DNA of 29,026 nt from an uncultured Clostridia bacterium (lineage in GTDB: Bacteria; Bacillota; Clostridia; Oscillospirales; Ruminococcaceae): the NCBI GenBank assembly GCA_937901805.1, contig CALDJI010000261.1, forward strand, positions 1-29,026, read 5' to 3'. Position numbers and translations under genes: made by a program. The notes below the pieces were generated by a model. It did not search any database. It was not told where the DNA came from and saw only the letters and a list, made by a program, of their open reading frames with translations. Below are positions 8,692-15,997 of this stretch, one piece after another. Every line of letters starts with the position of its first letter. Position 1 is the first letter of the stretch.

Positions 8692-9855
8692 TTAATCCAA
8701 AGCCTGAATTGTCTCCATAACATAATCTGAAAATTCTTCACAGGTGGCTCCAGTATCCCGTCCGGTGATGGTCAGGCGCCTTTCTTCAAACGAACAGATA
8801 TCCAGAGCACGGGTCAATTTATCCGATTTCTCCTGATAGCCGATATGGGAGAGGAGCATCGCCGCCGCACGCAGCATGGAGCAGGGATCTGCATAGGCGC
8901 CGCGGCCCTCCGTAACCATGCGGGGTGCGGAACCATGGATCGCTTCAAACATGGCATACCGTTTTCCAGTATTAGCGGCGCCCGCCGTACCCACGCCGCC
9001 CTGAAACTCTGCGGCCTCGTCCGAGATAATATCCCCGTACAGGTTTGGCAGAAGAAGCACCTGGAAATCCCGGCGGCGCTTTTCATCAATAAGTTTCGCG
9101 GTCATGATATCTGCATACCATTCATCCGTGGTGATTTCCGGATAATCTTTCGCCACTTCATGACAGATTTCCAGAAAGTTGCCGTCCGTCGTTTTGATGA
9201 CGTTGGCCTTTGTAACCAGGGAGACGCGGGTAAACCCATTTTTGCGGGCAAAATCATAGGCCAGCCGCGCAATCCGTTCGGTTCCCTGACGGGTTGTTAC
9301 GGTAAAATCCACAGCCAGGTCGTCCGTCACGTTGATCCCCTCGCTGCCGACGGCGTATCCGCCCTCGGTATTCTCGCGGAAAATTGTCCAGTTGATTCCT
9401 TTCGACGGCACTTTGACCGGGCGTATATTGGCAAACAAATCCAGTTCTTTGCGCATGGCGACGTTGGCGCTCTCGATATTCGGCCTGCCGTCCCCTTTCT
9501 GCGGGGTTGTCGTCGGCCCTTTGAGAATGACATGACAGCTTTTGAGTTCCGCCAGTACATCATCCGGGATTGCCTTTCCCACGGCAATCCGGTTTTCAAT
9601 GGTCAATCCGTCAATGACCTTGAACTGAATTTTTCCGGCCTTTACTTCATCGGCGAGCAGGAATTCGAGCATACGGCGCGCCTGTCCGGTAATGACCGGG
9701 CCGATTCCATCCCCGCCGCAGATCCCGATGATAATCGGGCTAAGCTTCCCGTAATCAAGAAATCCTTCCTGTGCCTTCATCGCCTCAACACGGCGCAGCT
9801 GGCTTTCCAGCACTTTGGCAAATTGTTTGCAGGCAAGTGTGATTTTATCCTCCAT
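8692..9855 (-). CDS. Isocitrate/isopropylmalate-family dehydrogenase, probably NAD-isocitrate dehydrogenase
   Basis: This 387-aa decarboxylating dehydrogenase has GDGIGP at residues 48-53, a substrate loop with TIFRENTEGGYAVGSEG, the metal-binding stretch YGDIISDEAAEFQGGVG, and the cofactor-site motif MFEAIHGSAP. The family oxidises isocitrate, 3-isopropylmalate or homoisocitrate. Its position 24 bases after aconitase, with citrate synthase in the same cluster, makes isocitrate to 2-oxoglutarate the natural reading. Compared with short family members it has an N-terminal extension of about 40 residues before the first beta strand. The ATG at 9855 is behind AGGGGGA. The gene is last in the operon, just before a strong terminator. 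Confidence 0.85.
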   Translation of the reverse strand: MEDKITLACKQFAKVLESQLRRVEAMKAQEGFLDYGKLSPIIIGICGGDGIGPVITGQARRMLEFLLADEVKAGKIQFKVIDGLTIENRIAVGKAIPDDVLAELKSCHVILKGPTTTPQKGDGRPNIESANVAMRKELDLFANIRPVKVPSKGINWTIFRENTEGGYAVGSEGINVTDDLAVDFTVTTRQGTERIARLAYDFARKNGFTRVSLVTKANVIKTTDGNFLEICHEVAKDYPEITTDEWYADIMTAKLIDEKRRRDFQVLLLPNLYGDIISDEAAEFQGGVGTAGAANTGKRYAMFEAIHGSAPRMVTEGRGAYADPCSMLRAAAMLLSHIGYQEKSDKLTRALDICSFEERRLTITGRDTGATCEEFSDYVMETIQALD

Positions 9856-9879
9856 CGTCGTATCCCCCTGTGATTTTCT

Positions 9880-11811
9880 CTATTTCTGATTTTTTGTAAA
9901 ACTAAGCAGTCCACCGGCCTGTAAAATCCGGCGCTGGCGTTCCGAGCAATCCAGTACAAGCGGAATTTGAATCCCCGTTGTCCGGTTTTCCAAAAGGAAC
10001 TCCGATTTTCCTGCTGTGATATCCGAAAGTCCGTCAATGGAAAGGGTGTCCCCTTCTGCAATCCGGCTATAGTCCTCTGCATTGGCAAAGGTGAGCGGTA
10101 AAATCCCGGCGTTAATCAGGTTGGCCTTATGGATTCTCGCAAAACTCACCGCAAGGATTGCACGGATTCCCAGATAAAGCGGGACCAGAGCCGCATGCTC
10201 CCTGGAAGAACCCTGTCCGTAGTTTGCGCCCGCAACAATCATTCCCTGACCGGCTCGCTTTGCACGGGAGGAAAACTCCGGATCCACCTGGTAAAAACAG
10301 AACTGGGACAGATGCGGGATGTTGGATCGATAAGGCAATACCTTTGCCCCGGCGGGCATGATGTGATCCGTTGTGATATTGTCTCCGACTTTGAGCAAAA
10401 CGTCCGCGCACAATGACTGGGAGAGCGGTTCCCCCATCGGAACCGGCTTGATATTCGGGCCGCGCACCACCTGTGCCGCCGGCGCTTCCTCTACAGTACA
10501 GGGTGGGAGCACCATCCGGTCGTCAATCAAAAATTTTTCCGGCAGGGAAATCTCCGGCGCCTGCCCCAGCGTGGAGGGATCGGTGAGATAGCCGGTCAGC
10601 GCACAGGCCGCAGCCGTTTCCGGGCCAGTCAGATAAACCTGTGCATCCGCCGTGCCGCTGCGTCCTTCAAAGTTGCGGTTAAACGTCCGTACACTTACCC
10701 CCTTGGAAGAGGGGGAGAAGCCCATCCCGATACAGGGCCCGCAGGTGCACTCCAGCACCCTTGCGCCGGCCGCAATCAGATCAGACAAGGCGCCGCAGTC
10801 CGCGAGCATCCGGAATACCTGCTTGGAACCAGGGGAAATAGAGACGCTGACATCCGGATGGATTGTCTTCCCCTTCAAAATCGCCGCCACTTTGAGCATA
10901 TCGGCAAGTGAGGAGTTTGTACACGAACCGATACAGACCTGATCCACCTTGACATGGGAGAGTTCACTGACCGGATGGACATTGTCCGGACTATGCGGAC
11001 ATGCCGCCAGGGGACGTAGAGCACTCAAATCAATCATATAGTGCTCATCATAGACCGCATCTGCATCCGGAGCCAGGGGTACGAAATCCCCTTCCCTTCC
11101 CTGTGCCCTGAGAAATGCATGGGTGACCTCATCGGAGGGGAAAATGGAACTGGTCGCGCCGAGTTCCGCACCCATATTGGCAATGGTAGCACGCTCCGGA
11201 ATGGACAGGGACGCCACCCCTTCCCCGGTATATTCGATAATTTTACCCACTCCGCCTTTTACCGTCAGACGGCGCAGTACTTCCAAAATGATATCTTTTG
11301 CGCTGACCCAGGGAGAGAGTTTCCCGGTAAGCTCCATATTGACGATGCGGGGCATATTGATGTAATAAGCCCCTCCGCCCATGGCAACCGCAACATCCAG
11401 TCCCCCGGCACCCATGGCGAGCATCCCCAGCCCGCCGCCCGTCGGGGTATGGCTGTCCGATCCAACCAGAGTCTTTCCCGGTTTTCCGAACCGTTCCAGA
11501 TGAACCTGGTGACAGATTCCATTGCCCGGCCTTGAAAAATAGATTCCATGTTTTGCAGCGACGGTCTGGATATATTTGTGATCATCTGCATTTTCAAAAC
11601 CGGACTGCAGGGTGTTGTGGTCAATATAGGCGACTGAGCGTTCCGTCTTGACGCGGTCAATCCCCATTGCCTCAAATTCCAGATACGCCATCGTCCCGGT
11701 GGCATCCTGCGTGAGGGTCTGGTCAATTTTCAGCCCGATTTCACCGCCCGGCGCCATGTCCCCATCCATCAGATGATCTTTGATGATTTTCTGCGCTAAA
11801 GTATAGCCCAT
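9880..11811 (-). CDS. Aconitate hydratase
   Basis: This 643-aa enzyme isomerises citrate to isocitrate through a [4Fe-4S] cluster. The cluster Cys residues are visible in CIGSCTNSS (near residue 295) and CTCGPCIGMG (near 355). GSDSHTPTGGGLGML is in the N-terminal part, and the C-terminal swivel domain carries the GANYGQGSSREHAAL motif. Its length matches the shorter, Aquifex-type bacterial aconitases rather than the roughly 900-aa AcnA form. ATG 11811 is selected because GAGAGGAG precedes it by 9 bases; an upstream TTG would add 8 residues. It begins 53 bases after the GntR stop, and isocitrate dehydrogenase follows, so the three genes probably share a transcript. Confidence 0.9.
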   Translation of the reverse strand: MGYTLAQKIIKDHLMDGDMAPGGEIGLKIDQTLTQDATGTMAYLEFEAMGIDRVKTERSVAYIDHNTLQSGFENADDHKYIQTVAAKHGIYFSRPGNGICHQVHLERFGKPGKTLVGSDSHTPTGGGLGMLAMGAGGLDVAVAMGGGAYYINMPRIVNMELTGKLSPWVSAKDIILEVLRRLTVKGGVGKIIEYTGEGVASLSIPERATIANMGAELGATSSIFPSDEVTHAFLRAQGREGDFVPLAPDADAVYDEHYMIDLSALRPLAACPHSPDNVHPVSELSHVKVDQVCIGSCTNSSLADMLKVAAILKGKTIHPDVSVSISPGSKQVFRMLADCGALSDLIAAGARVLECTCGPCIGMGFSPSSKGVSVRTFNRNFEGRSGTADAQVYLTGPETAAACALTGYLTDPSTLGQAPEISLPEKFLIDDRMVLPPCTVEEAPAAQVVRGPNIKPVPMGEPLSQSLCADVLLKVGDNITTDHIMPAGAKVLPYRSNIPHLSQFCFYQVDPEFSSRAKRAGQGMIVAGANYGQGSSREHAALVPLYLGIRAILAVSFARIHKANLINAGILPLTFANAEDYSRIAEGDTLSIDGLSDITAGKSEFLLENRTTGIQIPLVLDCSERQRRILQAGGLLSFTKNQK

Positions 11812-11864
11812 GGTCAAATACTCCTCTCTCCCCAATACGGCGTTTTCTGTCTTTTTTGCCGTCT

Positions 11865-12554
11865 TTACTGTTCCTTGATCAAATACAGCAAATTTTCCCT
11901 TGCTTTTGCAATATGCTGGATCGTCAGACGCTCCGCCTGCTCCCCGTCATGACGGCAGATAGCATCCAGAATTTCCCGATGTTCCTGGATGGCCTTTTCT
12001 GCCCGTCCCGCTGCGGAAAATGAAAGCTTACGGTAACGCTGGATCATATGGTGCAGATCACCCAGTGTGTGCTGCAAGGTCCTGCTTCCGGAAATCTCAT
12101 AGATTTTTTCATGAAACCTAGAATCCAGATCATTGATTTTTCCATTTGCCTGCTTGACGTTATAAAATTCCTGCAAATCAACAATTTCCGTCAACTCCTG
12201 CGCCTGTTCTTCGGAAATGTTTTCCGCCGCCCACCGGGAGGCCAGCCCTTCAATATACATACGGATAGTATAGATATCTTTCAAATCCTTTTCACTGATC
12301 CCAAGGACAACAGCGCCCTTATTCGGGATAATCTGGACAAGCCCCTTTTGTTCAAGCATGCGGATAGCTTCCCGTACCGGGGTACGGGAAACCCCCATCT
12401 CCGAGGACAGCTTGAGTTCAATCAGGTTTTCTCCGGATGGGATCTGCCCGCTTAATATACCGTCTTCCAACTCCTCGAATACCCTGGCGCTCAGGGAGCT
12501 GGTGTTATCGGCCGTAACCGATTTTGGATGTGCTTCTGTCTGATTGCGATTCAT
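11865..12554 (-). CDS. GntR family regulator (FCD ligand domain)
   Basis: This 229-aa protein has an N-terminal winged helix (LSSEMGVSRTPVREAIRMLEQKGLV) followed by an all-helical FCD domain. The expected metal/ligand residues appear in order: an Asp and His in LDSRFHEKI, a His in IQEHREILDAI, and a His in LTIQHIAKAREN. FCD regulators commonly sense carboxylic acids, and citrate or a related acid would fit this cluster (inference). GGAGG stands 6 bases before the ATG. It sits between citrate synthase and aconitase with its own promoter, so it may control both itself with aconitase and dehydrogenase, and the dyad-rich citrate synthase promoter at 14056-14089. Confidence 0.88.
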   Translation of the reverse strand: MNRNQTEAHPKSVTADNTSSLSARVFEELEDGILSGQIPSGENLIELKLSSEMGVSRTPVREAIRMLEQKGLVQIIPNKGAVVLGISEKDLKDIYTIRMYIEGLASRWAAENISEEQAQELTEIVDLQEFYNVKQANGKINDLDSRFHEKIYEISGSRTLQHTLGDLHHMIQRYRKLSFSAAGRAEKAIQEHREILDAICRHDGEQAERLTIQHIAKARENLLYLIKEQ

Positions 12555-12574
12555 AAACTGCCTCCGGAATTCTT

Positions 12575-12623
12575 GAGTATTTGTACTCCTGTATTATAGC
12601 AGTTTTTCATCCCTTTGGGACAA
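12575..12623 (-). promoter_or_regulatory. Possible promoter and dyad before the GntR gene
   Basis: A perfect minus-strand TATAAT lies at 12593-12598, with only a weak -35 (TTGTCC at 12618-12623, spacing 19). Directly downstream, GAGTA (12575-12579) and TACTC (12584-12588) form a perfect 5-base dyad around TTTG, which could be an autoregulatory operator. The weak -35 keeps confidence low. Confidence 0.4.
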
Positions 12624-12659
12624 AATTCTGCAAAATCCCGGTCTTTCCCCATTCTCTCT

Positions 12660-14027
12660 TTATTTTTCTGCCGACTGGAATTCCTCGACCAGTTTTTCAA
12701 TCTCCTCATCACTCATGACAGTCTGGCGTCCAGACGCATACTGGACATCCACCCATTCCTTAATATAGGCGACAAGAGGCGCACGCTTTTCTATCTGGGC
12801 ATCTCCGCTAAGACGGTAATGCGCATTGATCCAGTAGGCAATTCCTGCAAGCCCGGAGGTATTGCTGATGGAAACTTCGGCCGGACGGTTGAGAATTTTC
12901 TGCGTATCAAAGATATTGTATATCTCCTCATCCTTGAGCAGGCCGTCCGCATGGATTCCTGCGCGGGTCACATTGAAATTCTTACCCACAAAGGGGGTCA
13001 TCTCCGGGATATGATATCCAATCTCTGTTTCATAGTAATCGGCAATCTCGGTGATAACGGTCGGATCCATCCCGTTAAAATCCCCCGTCATGGAGGCGTA
13101 TTCAAATACCATCGCTTCCAGCGGCACATTCCCAGTGCGCTCCCCGATGCCGAGCAGAGTACAGTTGACCGCCGAGGCCCCATAAAGCCATGCATTGGAT
13201 GCATTGGTCACTGCCTTGTAAAAGTCATTGTGTCCATGCCATTCCAGCATTTCGCTTGGAACTTCCGAATAGTGGTTGAGGCCGTAGACAATACCGGGAA
13301 CGCTTCGCGGCAGAGCAACGCCCGGAAAGGATGAACCAAAGCCCATCGTGTCACAGGCACGGATTTTCACCGGAATTCCGGCGTCTTTGGACATCTTCAT
13401 CAGTTCATTGACAAAGGGGACGACAAATCCGTAGAAATCTGCACGGGTAATATCTTCCAAGTGGCAGCGCGGACGGATTCCCATCTCCAGCGCCTGCGCC
13501 ACAACGGAAAGATACATCTCCATCGCCTGTTTCCTGGTTTTCCCGAGCTTTTTGAAGATATGGTAATCCGAACAGCTCACCAGGATTCCCGTCTCTTTCA
13601 CGCCAATGTCCTTGACCAGTTTAAAATCCTCTTTGGAGGCGCGAATCCAGGTGGTAATTTGAGGGAATTCCAGTCCGAGTTCCATACATTTATACAGCGC
13701 CTCTCTATCTTTTTGGCTGTACATGAAAAACTCGGTCTGGCGGATCATTCCGTTCGGTCCGCCAAGGCGGGACATCATTTTGAACAGATCGACGATCTGG
13801 TGCACCTCATACGGCGCTCTGGACTGCTGCCCATCGCGAAAGGTCGTGTCCGTAATCCAGATATCGTTTGGCATGTTAATTGGAACATGGCGGTGGTTAA
13901 AGGTCACTTTTGGCACCGCATCATACGGGTAGATCTGCCGGTAGAGGTTCGGATTTTCGATATCCTGCAGAGAATACCGGTAGAGCGATTGTTCCAGTAA
14001 ATTTGTCTTTTTGCTTCTCTCGATCAT
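12660..14027 (-). CDS. Re-type citrate synthase (isopropylmalate synthase-like)
   Basis: This 455-aa protein of the DRE-TIM metallolyase family carries ITDTTFRDGQQ (about residues 58-68, the catalytic Arg-Asp and metal Asp), and later EWHGHNDFYKA with the metal His pair and LLGIGERTGN. Homocitrate and isopropylmalate synthases share these, but the RDGQQSRAPY wording, the length and the neighbourhood (aconitase and isocitrate dehydrogenase) match the Re-citrate synthase known from Clostridium kluyveri. That enzyme condenses acetyl-CoA and oxaloacetate with stereochemistry opposite to the common Si enzyme, is Mn2+ or Co2+ dependent, and is sensitive to oxygen. No Si-type citrate synthase is in the window. 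Homocitrate synthase is the main alternative. The gene has its own dyad-rich promoter; no terminator separates it clearly from the GntR gene. Confidence 0.85.
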   Translation of the reverse strand: MIERSKKTNLLEQSLYRYSLQDIENPNLYRQIYPYDAVPKVTFNHRHVPINMPNDIWITDTTFRDGQQSRAPYEVHQIVDLFKMMSRLGGPNGMIRQTEFFMYSQKDREALYKCMELGLEFPQITTWIRASKEDFKLVKDIGVKETGILVSCSDYHIFKKLGKTRKQAMEMYLSVVAQALEMGIRPRCHLEDITRADFYGFVVPFVNELMKMSKDAGIPVKIRACDTMGFGSSFPGVALPRSVPGIVYGLNHYSEVPSEMLEWHGHNDFYKAVTNASNAWLYGASAVNCTLLGIGERTGNVPLEAMVFEYASMTGDFNGMDPTVITEIADYYETEIGYHIPEMTPFVGKNFNVTRAGIHADGLLKDEEIYNIFDTQKILNRPAEVSISNTSGLAGIAYWINAHYRLSGDAQIEKRAPLVAYIKEWVDVQYASGRQTVMSDEEIEKLVEEFQSAEK

Positions 14028-14055
14028 ACATTTCCCTCCCGCGGCAATTGGATAC

Positions 14056-14089
14056 TATAATAATTGTATACAATCATACAATTATTATA
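14056..14089. promoter_or_regulatory. Dyad-rich promoter/operator of citrate synthase
   Basis: Two 14-base arms (14056-14069 and 14076-14089) are perfect inverted copies around a 6-base spacer. A second, overlapping perfect palindrome, ATTGTATACAAT, lies at 14063-14074. Three ATTGTAT half-sites are thus packed together. On the minus strand TTGTAT with TATAGT at a spacing of 16 could be the promoter, so a bound dimer would cover it. The neighbouring GntR/FCD protein is the obvious candidate binder. Confidence 0.6.
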
Positions 14090-14231
14090 ACCCGGTTTTT
14101 CCCGATGTCAAGAGGAAATTTGAAAAGGCCTTTCTTTTATCCAGGGATTGATATCTTAAAATTACATAAGTAAAATGAAAACAAAATTGAAATTATCTGA
14201 TTTCAGATCATTTTCAGAAAGGGTGGTTGTT

Positions 14232-14288
14232 ATGAAAAACAGAACTCATATAAAAAACAGCAGAAACAGGAGGGGTCTCGACAGATAA
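14232..14288 (+). CDS. 18-codon leader peptide upstream of the methyltransferase
   Basis: ATG 14232 to TAA 14288 encodes MKNRTHIKNSRNRRGLDR, preceded by AAAGGGTGG five bases before the ATG. It is rich in Arg, Lys and Asn and has no domain. Its stop lies 28 bases before the methyltransferase start. The last third of the ORF contains GGAGGG, which can pair with CCCTCC just after the stop, and that same CCTCC can also pair with the next gene's ribosome binding site. This is the layout of a translational attenuator, so the peptide is more likely to act by being translated than as a protein. Confidence 0.5.
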   Translation: MKNRTHIKNSRNRRGLDR

Positions 14289-14308
14289 CCCTCCGCCAAT
14301 TAAGGAGG
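14269..14308 (+). promoter_or_regulatory. Mutually exclusive hairpins controlling the methyltransferase ribosome binding site
   Basis: GGAGGG (14269-14274) can pair with CCCTCC (14289-14294). CCTCC (14290-14294) can instead pair with GGAGG (14304-14308), the ribosome binding site of the TTG start at 14317. The two hairpins share the same CCTCC and exclude each other. A ribosome inside or at the end of the leader ORF would decide between them. The stems are short (6 and 5 bp). Confidence 0.45.
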
Positions 14309-14316
14309 ATTTTATT

Positions 14317-15099
14317 TTGAATCGTGAACAAAAACAAAAACTTCTTTCCCATTGGAATGCAGATTTATATGACCAAGAAGAAACGGAAACACAAGACGCT
14401 GCATTTTTGCTTTCTCTTTTGGGTGATTCTCCAAAACGGATTTTAGAAATTGCCTGTGGATCCGGTCGGATTCTAATTCCATTAGCCAAGGCTGGACATT
14501 ATGTGACCGGTTTGGATTTGGATGAATCCATGCTAGAAAAGATCCCTTTAAAAACAAAGGGTATGGACAATCTCTCCTGGAAAAAAGCAGATGTAATCGT
14601 AGAAGACTGGGGAACCGGATATGATGTAGTTGTCATCGCTGCAAATTTTCTGCTTAACATCGTCTCTGACTGCATATATCAAACTGCACAGCAAATTCTG
14701 ATTAAAAAGGCAGCCAAGGCTCTACGTCCGGGAGGCGCCCTGTTTATCGATTACGGTTATACTTTAAATCCGGAAGAATGGTTCGAATGTTCAGACGATC
14801 GGGTGGTCTTTGAGGGAACGGATAGCTTGGGTACTACTGGAAAAATGCTGCTTACAAACAATACCTTTGACAAAAACACGGGAACCTGCCGGTTCCTGCG
14901 GCGATATGAACTGACGGACTGCAAGGGGCAATTTTTTGTAGTCGAAGAGCCTGAAGAAAAACATTTTCCCCGGTTGGAGGAAATCCGCGCCTATCTTTCC
15001 AAGGCAGGATTCTCTATACAAGTAGAATATGGGGATTACCTTCGAACTCCAATTGGTGAAGATACCGACCGTGCTATTTTATGGGCGAAAAAGAAATAA
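14317..15099 (+). CDS. Class I SAM-dependent methyltransferase
   Basis: This 260-aa cytosolic enzyme has motif I as ILEIACGSGRILIPLAKAGH (near residues 42-61), the acidic end of strand 2 in VTGLDLDESML, a motif II/III region around YDVVVIAANFLLN, and LRPGGALFIDYGY as the post-motif strand. This is the Rossmann fold typical of small-molecule or protein methyltransferases; the substrate cannot be read from sequence. It does not look like an Erm-type rRNA methylase. The start is TTG 14317 with AAGGAGG 8 bases upstream. Codon use is clearly more AT-rich (AAA, GAA and TTT preferred) than that of the citrate synthase and sporulation genes on either side, which suggests later acquisition. The leader ORF and hairpins upstream suggest inducible translation. 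Confidence 0.85.
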   Translation: MNREQKQKLLSHWNADLYDQEETETQDAAFLLSLLGDSPKRILEIACGSGRILIPLAKAGHYVTGLDLDESMLEKIPLKTKGMDNLSWKKADVIVEDWGTGYDVVVIAANFLLNIVSDCIYQTAQQILIKKAAKALRPGGALFIDYGYTLNPEEWFECSDDRVVFEGTDSLGTTGKMLLTNNTFDKNTGTCRFLRRYELTDCKGQFFVVEEPEEKHFPRLEEIRAYLSKAGFSIQVEYGDYLRTPIGEDTDRAILWAKKK

Positions 15100-15110
15100 A
15101 AACAGTTTTT

Positions 15111-15154
15111 AAGTAGACAGAGGAGAAGACGATCGTCTTCTCCTCTGTCTGCTT
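15111..15154 (+). terminator. Very long loop-less palindrome after the methyltransferase
   Basis: The sequence is symmetric about 15132/15133 (centre GATC) with 22 paired positions and one G-T mismatch. It starts 12 bases after the methyltransferase stop. It would form a strong RNA hairpin but lacks a following T run (GCTTAACTAA), so terminator is the likeliest but not the only role. Confidence 0.5.
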
Positions 15155-15164
15155 AACTAATATC

Positions 15165-15196
15165 GAAAAAAACAGCCTGACGAATTGTCAGGCTGT
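15165..15196 (-). terminator. Terminator of the 50-aa membrane protein gene
   Basis: ACAGCCTGAC (15172-15181) pairs with 15187-15196 around a 5-base loop. In the minus direction the hairpin runs into TTTTTTT. It lies about 40 bases after the stop codon of the small gene. Confidence 0.85.
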
Positions 15197-15237
15197 CCAT
15201 TACATTTGTTGTTACATTGGTTACTAAACCGAAAAAA

Positions 15238-15390
15238 TTAGGCAAGACCGCAATCGTTATAGTCTTTCCACTTTTCACGATACGCCCGGTCTCCCATAAG
15301 CTTCATAATGATAAAAGCAAGTGACGCTGCCATAACGAAAATGGAAGCGACAATCGGCAGGACCTTGGTAACAAAGTTTTTCAAATTCAT
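15238..15390 (-). CDS. 50-aa single-pass membrane protein
   Basis: ATG 15388-15390 to TAA 15238-15240 encodes a 50-aa protein. It has a short basic N-terminus (MNLKNFVTKV), one hydrophobic helix at residues 11-30 (LPIVASIFVMAASLAFIIMK), and a charged tail ending WKDYNDCGLA. The gene is well supported despite its size: a promoter TTGACG-17-TATGAT at 15431-15459, a GGGGGAAG ribosome binding site 5 bases before the ATG, and an intrinsic terminator after it. The orientation suggests the tail is cytoplasmic (positive residues flank both sides, so this is uncertain). I do not recognise a named family; similar tails ending in a Cys-Gly pair exist, from memory, in other Clostridia. Function unknown. 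Confidence 0.7.
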   Translation of the reverse strand: MNLKNFVTKVLPIVASIFVMAASLAFIIMKLMGDRAYREKWKDYNDCGLA

Positions 15391-15430
15391 GTCCGCTTCC
15401 CCCAGTCAATGTTCTGGTTTCCTTTTCTCT

Positions 15431-15459
15431 ATCATAGTAGGAGAAGAGGCCCGCGTCAA
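15431..15459 (-). promoter_or_regulatory. Sigma-A promoter of the 50-aa membrane protein
   Basis: On the minus strand TTGACG (15454-15459) is 17 bases from TATGAT (15431-15436), about 40 bases before the ATG. Confidence 0.75.
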
Positions 15460-15548
15460 CCTTTAAGGGCAATTGTTTACGGAAAATCAACAACTTATGC
15501 TACAGGCACTGCGATCAGGATGCCTGGACATCCCTTTTGCAGCCGGGA

Positions 15549-15809
15549 TTAACCGACTTTGTTCAGTTTGCGGGCAAGCTGAGATTTTTTTCTAGCTGCG
15601 CTGTTTTTGTGGAGCAAACCTTTTGCGCAAGCCTGGTCGATCTTTTTGATCGCAACCTTAACAGCCTCCGCCTTGTCAGCCTCATTTGCCTCGATTGCGG
15701 CATTCGCATGCTTCAGGGTAGTTTTCAGGTTGGACTTCAAAGCTTTGTTGTGGAGTGCTTTTGTCGCGTTGACCTTGACTCTCTTCTTCGCAGATTTAAT
15801 GTTCGGCAT
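15549..15809 (-). CDS. rpsT: 30S ribosomal protein S20
   Basis: This 86-aa, very basic protein starts MPNIKSAKKRVKVNATKALHNKALKS, the standard S20 opening. It is a three-helix bundle that binds 16S rRNA early in 30S assembly. ATG 15809 is chosen over an upstream in-frame ATG because GGAGG lies 7 bases before it and the product then has normal S20 length. It is transcribed away from gpr, the usual rpsT-gpr divergent arrangement of sporulating Firmicutes. The region after the stop contains only a weak CAGGCA/TGCCTG stem, so read-through toward the 50-aa gene is possible. Confidence 0.97.
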   Translation of the reverse strand: MPNIKSAKKRVKVNATKALHNKALKSNLKTTLKHANAAIEANEADKAEAVKVAIKKIDQACAKGLLHKNSAARKKSQLARKLNKVG

Positions 15810-15846
15810 AGTCACACCTCCTTCTGAGTCCATGACAGTACAAGTT

Positions 15847-15875
15847 ATCTTATCATTTCTTTGTCCAAAAATCAA
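15847..15875 (-). promoter_or_regulatory. Sigma-A promoter of rpsT
   Basis: On the minus strand TTGATT (15870-15875) is followed after 17 bases by TAAGAT (15847-15852), 37 bases upstream of the S20 start. Confidence 0.65.
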
Positions 15876-15922
15876 GAACCTATGAGAATAATTTCTTCCT
15901 TTTTTCTATTTTTTCTGTTTCT

Positions 15923-15951
15923 TGAAAACAGCAGGACTATTTTCCATTCTA
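15923..15951 (+). promoter_or_regulatory. Possible forespore (sigma-F/G) promoter of gpr
   Basis: TGAAAA (15923-15928) and CATTCTA (15945-15951), 16 bases apart, resemble the TGAATA and CATACTA boxes of sigma-G promoters. They lie 46 bases before the gpr start, where forespore control is expected from known gpr biology. Two near-matches in an AT-rich gap are weak evidence alone. Confidence 0.4.
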
Positions 15952-15997
15952 TGGTCAACACTATGCACAGAGAAATTGATGAAAAGAGGGAATTTCC

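Noticed and set aside
8845..9873. A plus-strand open frame of 342 codons opposite isocitrate dehydrogenase
   Set aside because: It is antisense to a conserved enzyme, with no start signal and no family features.
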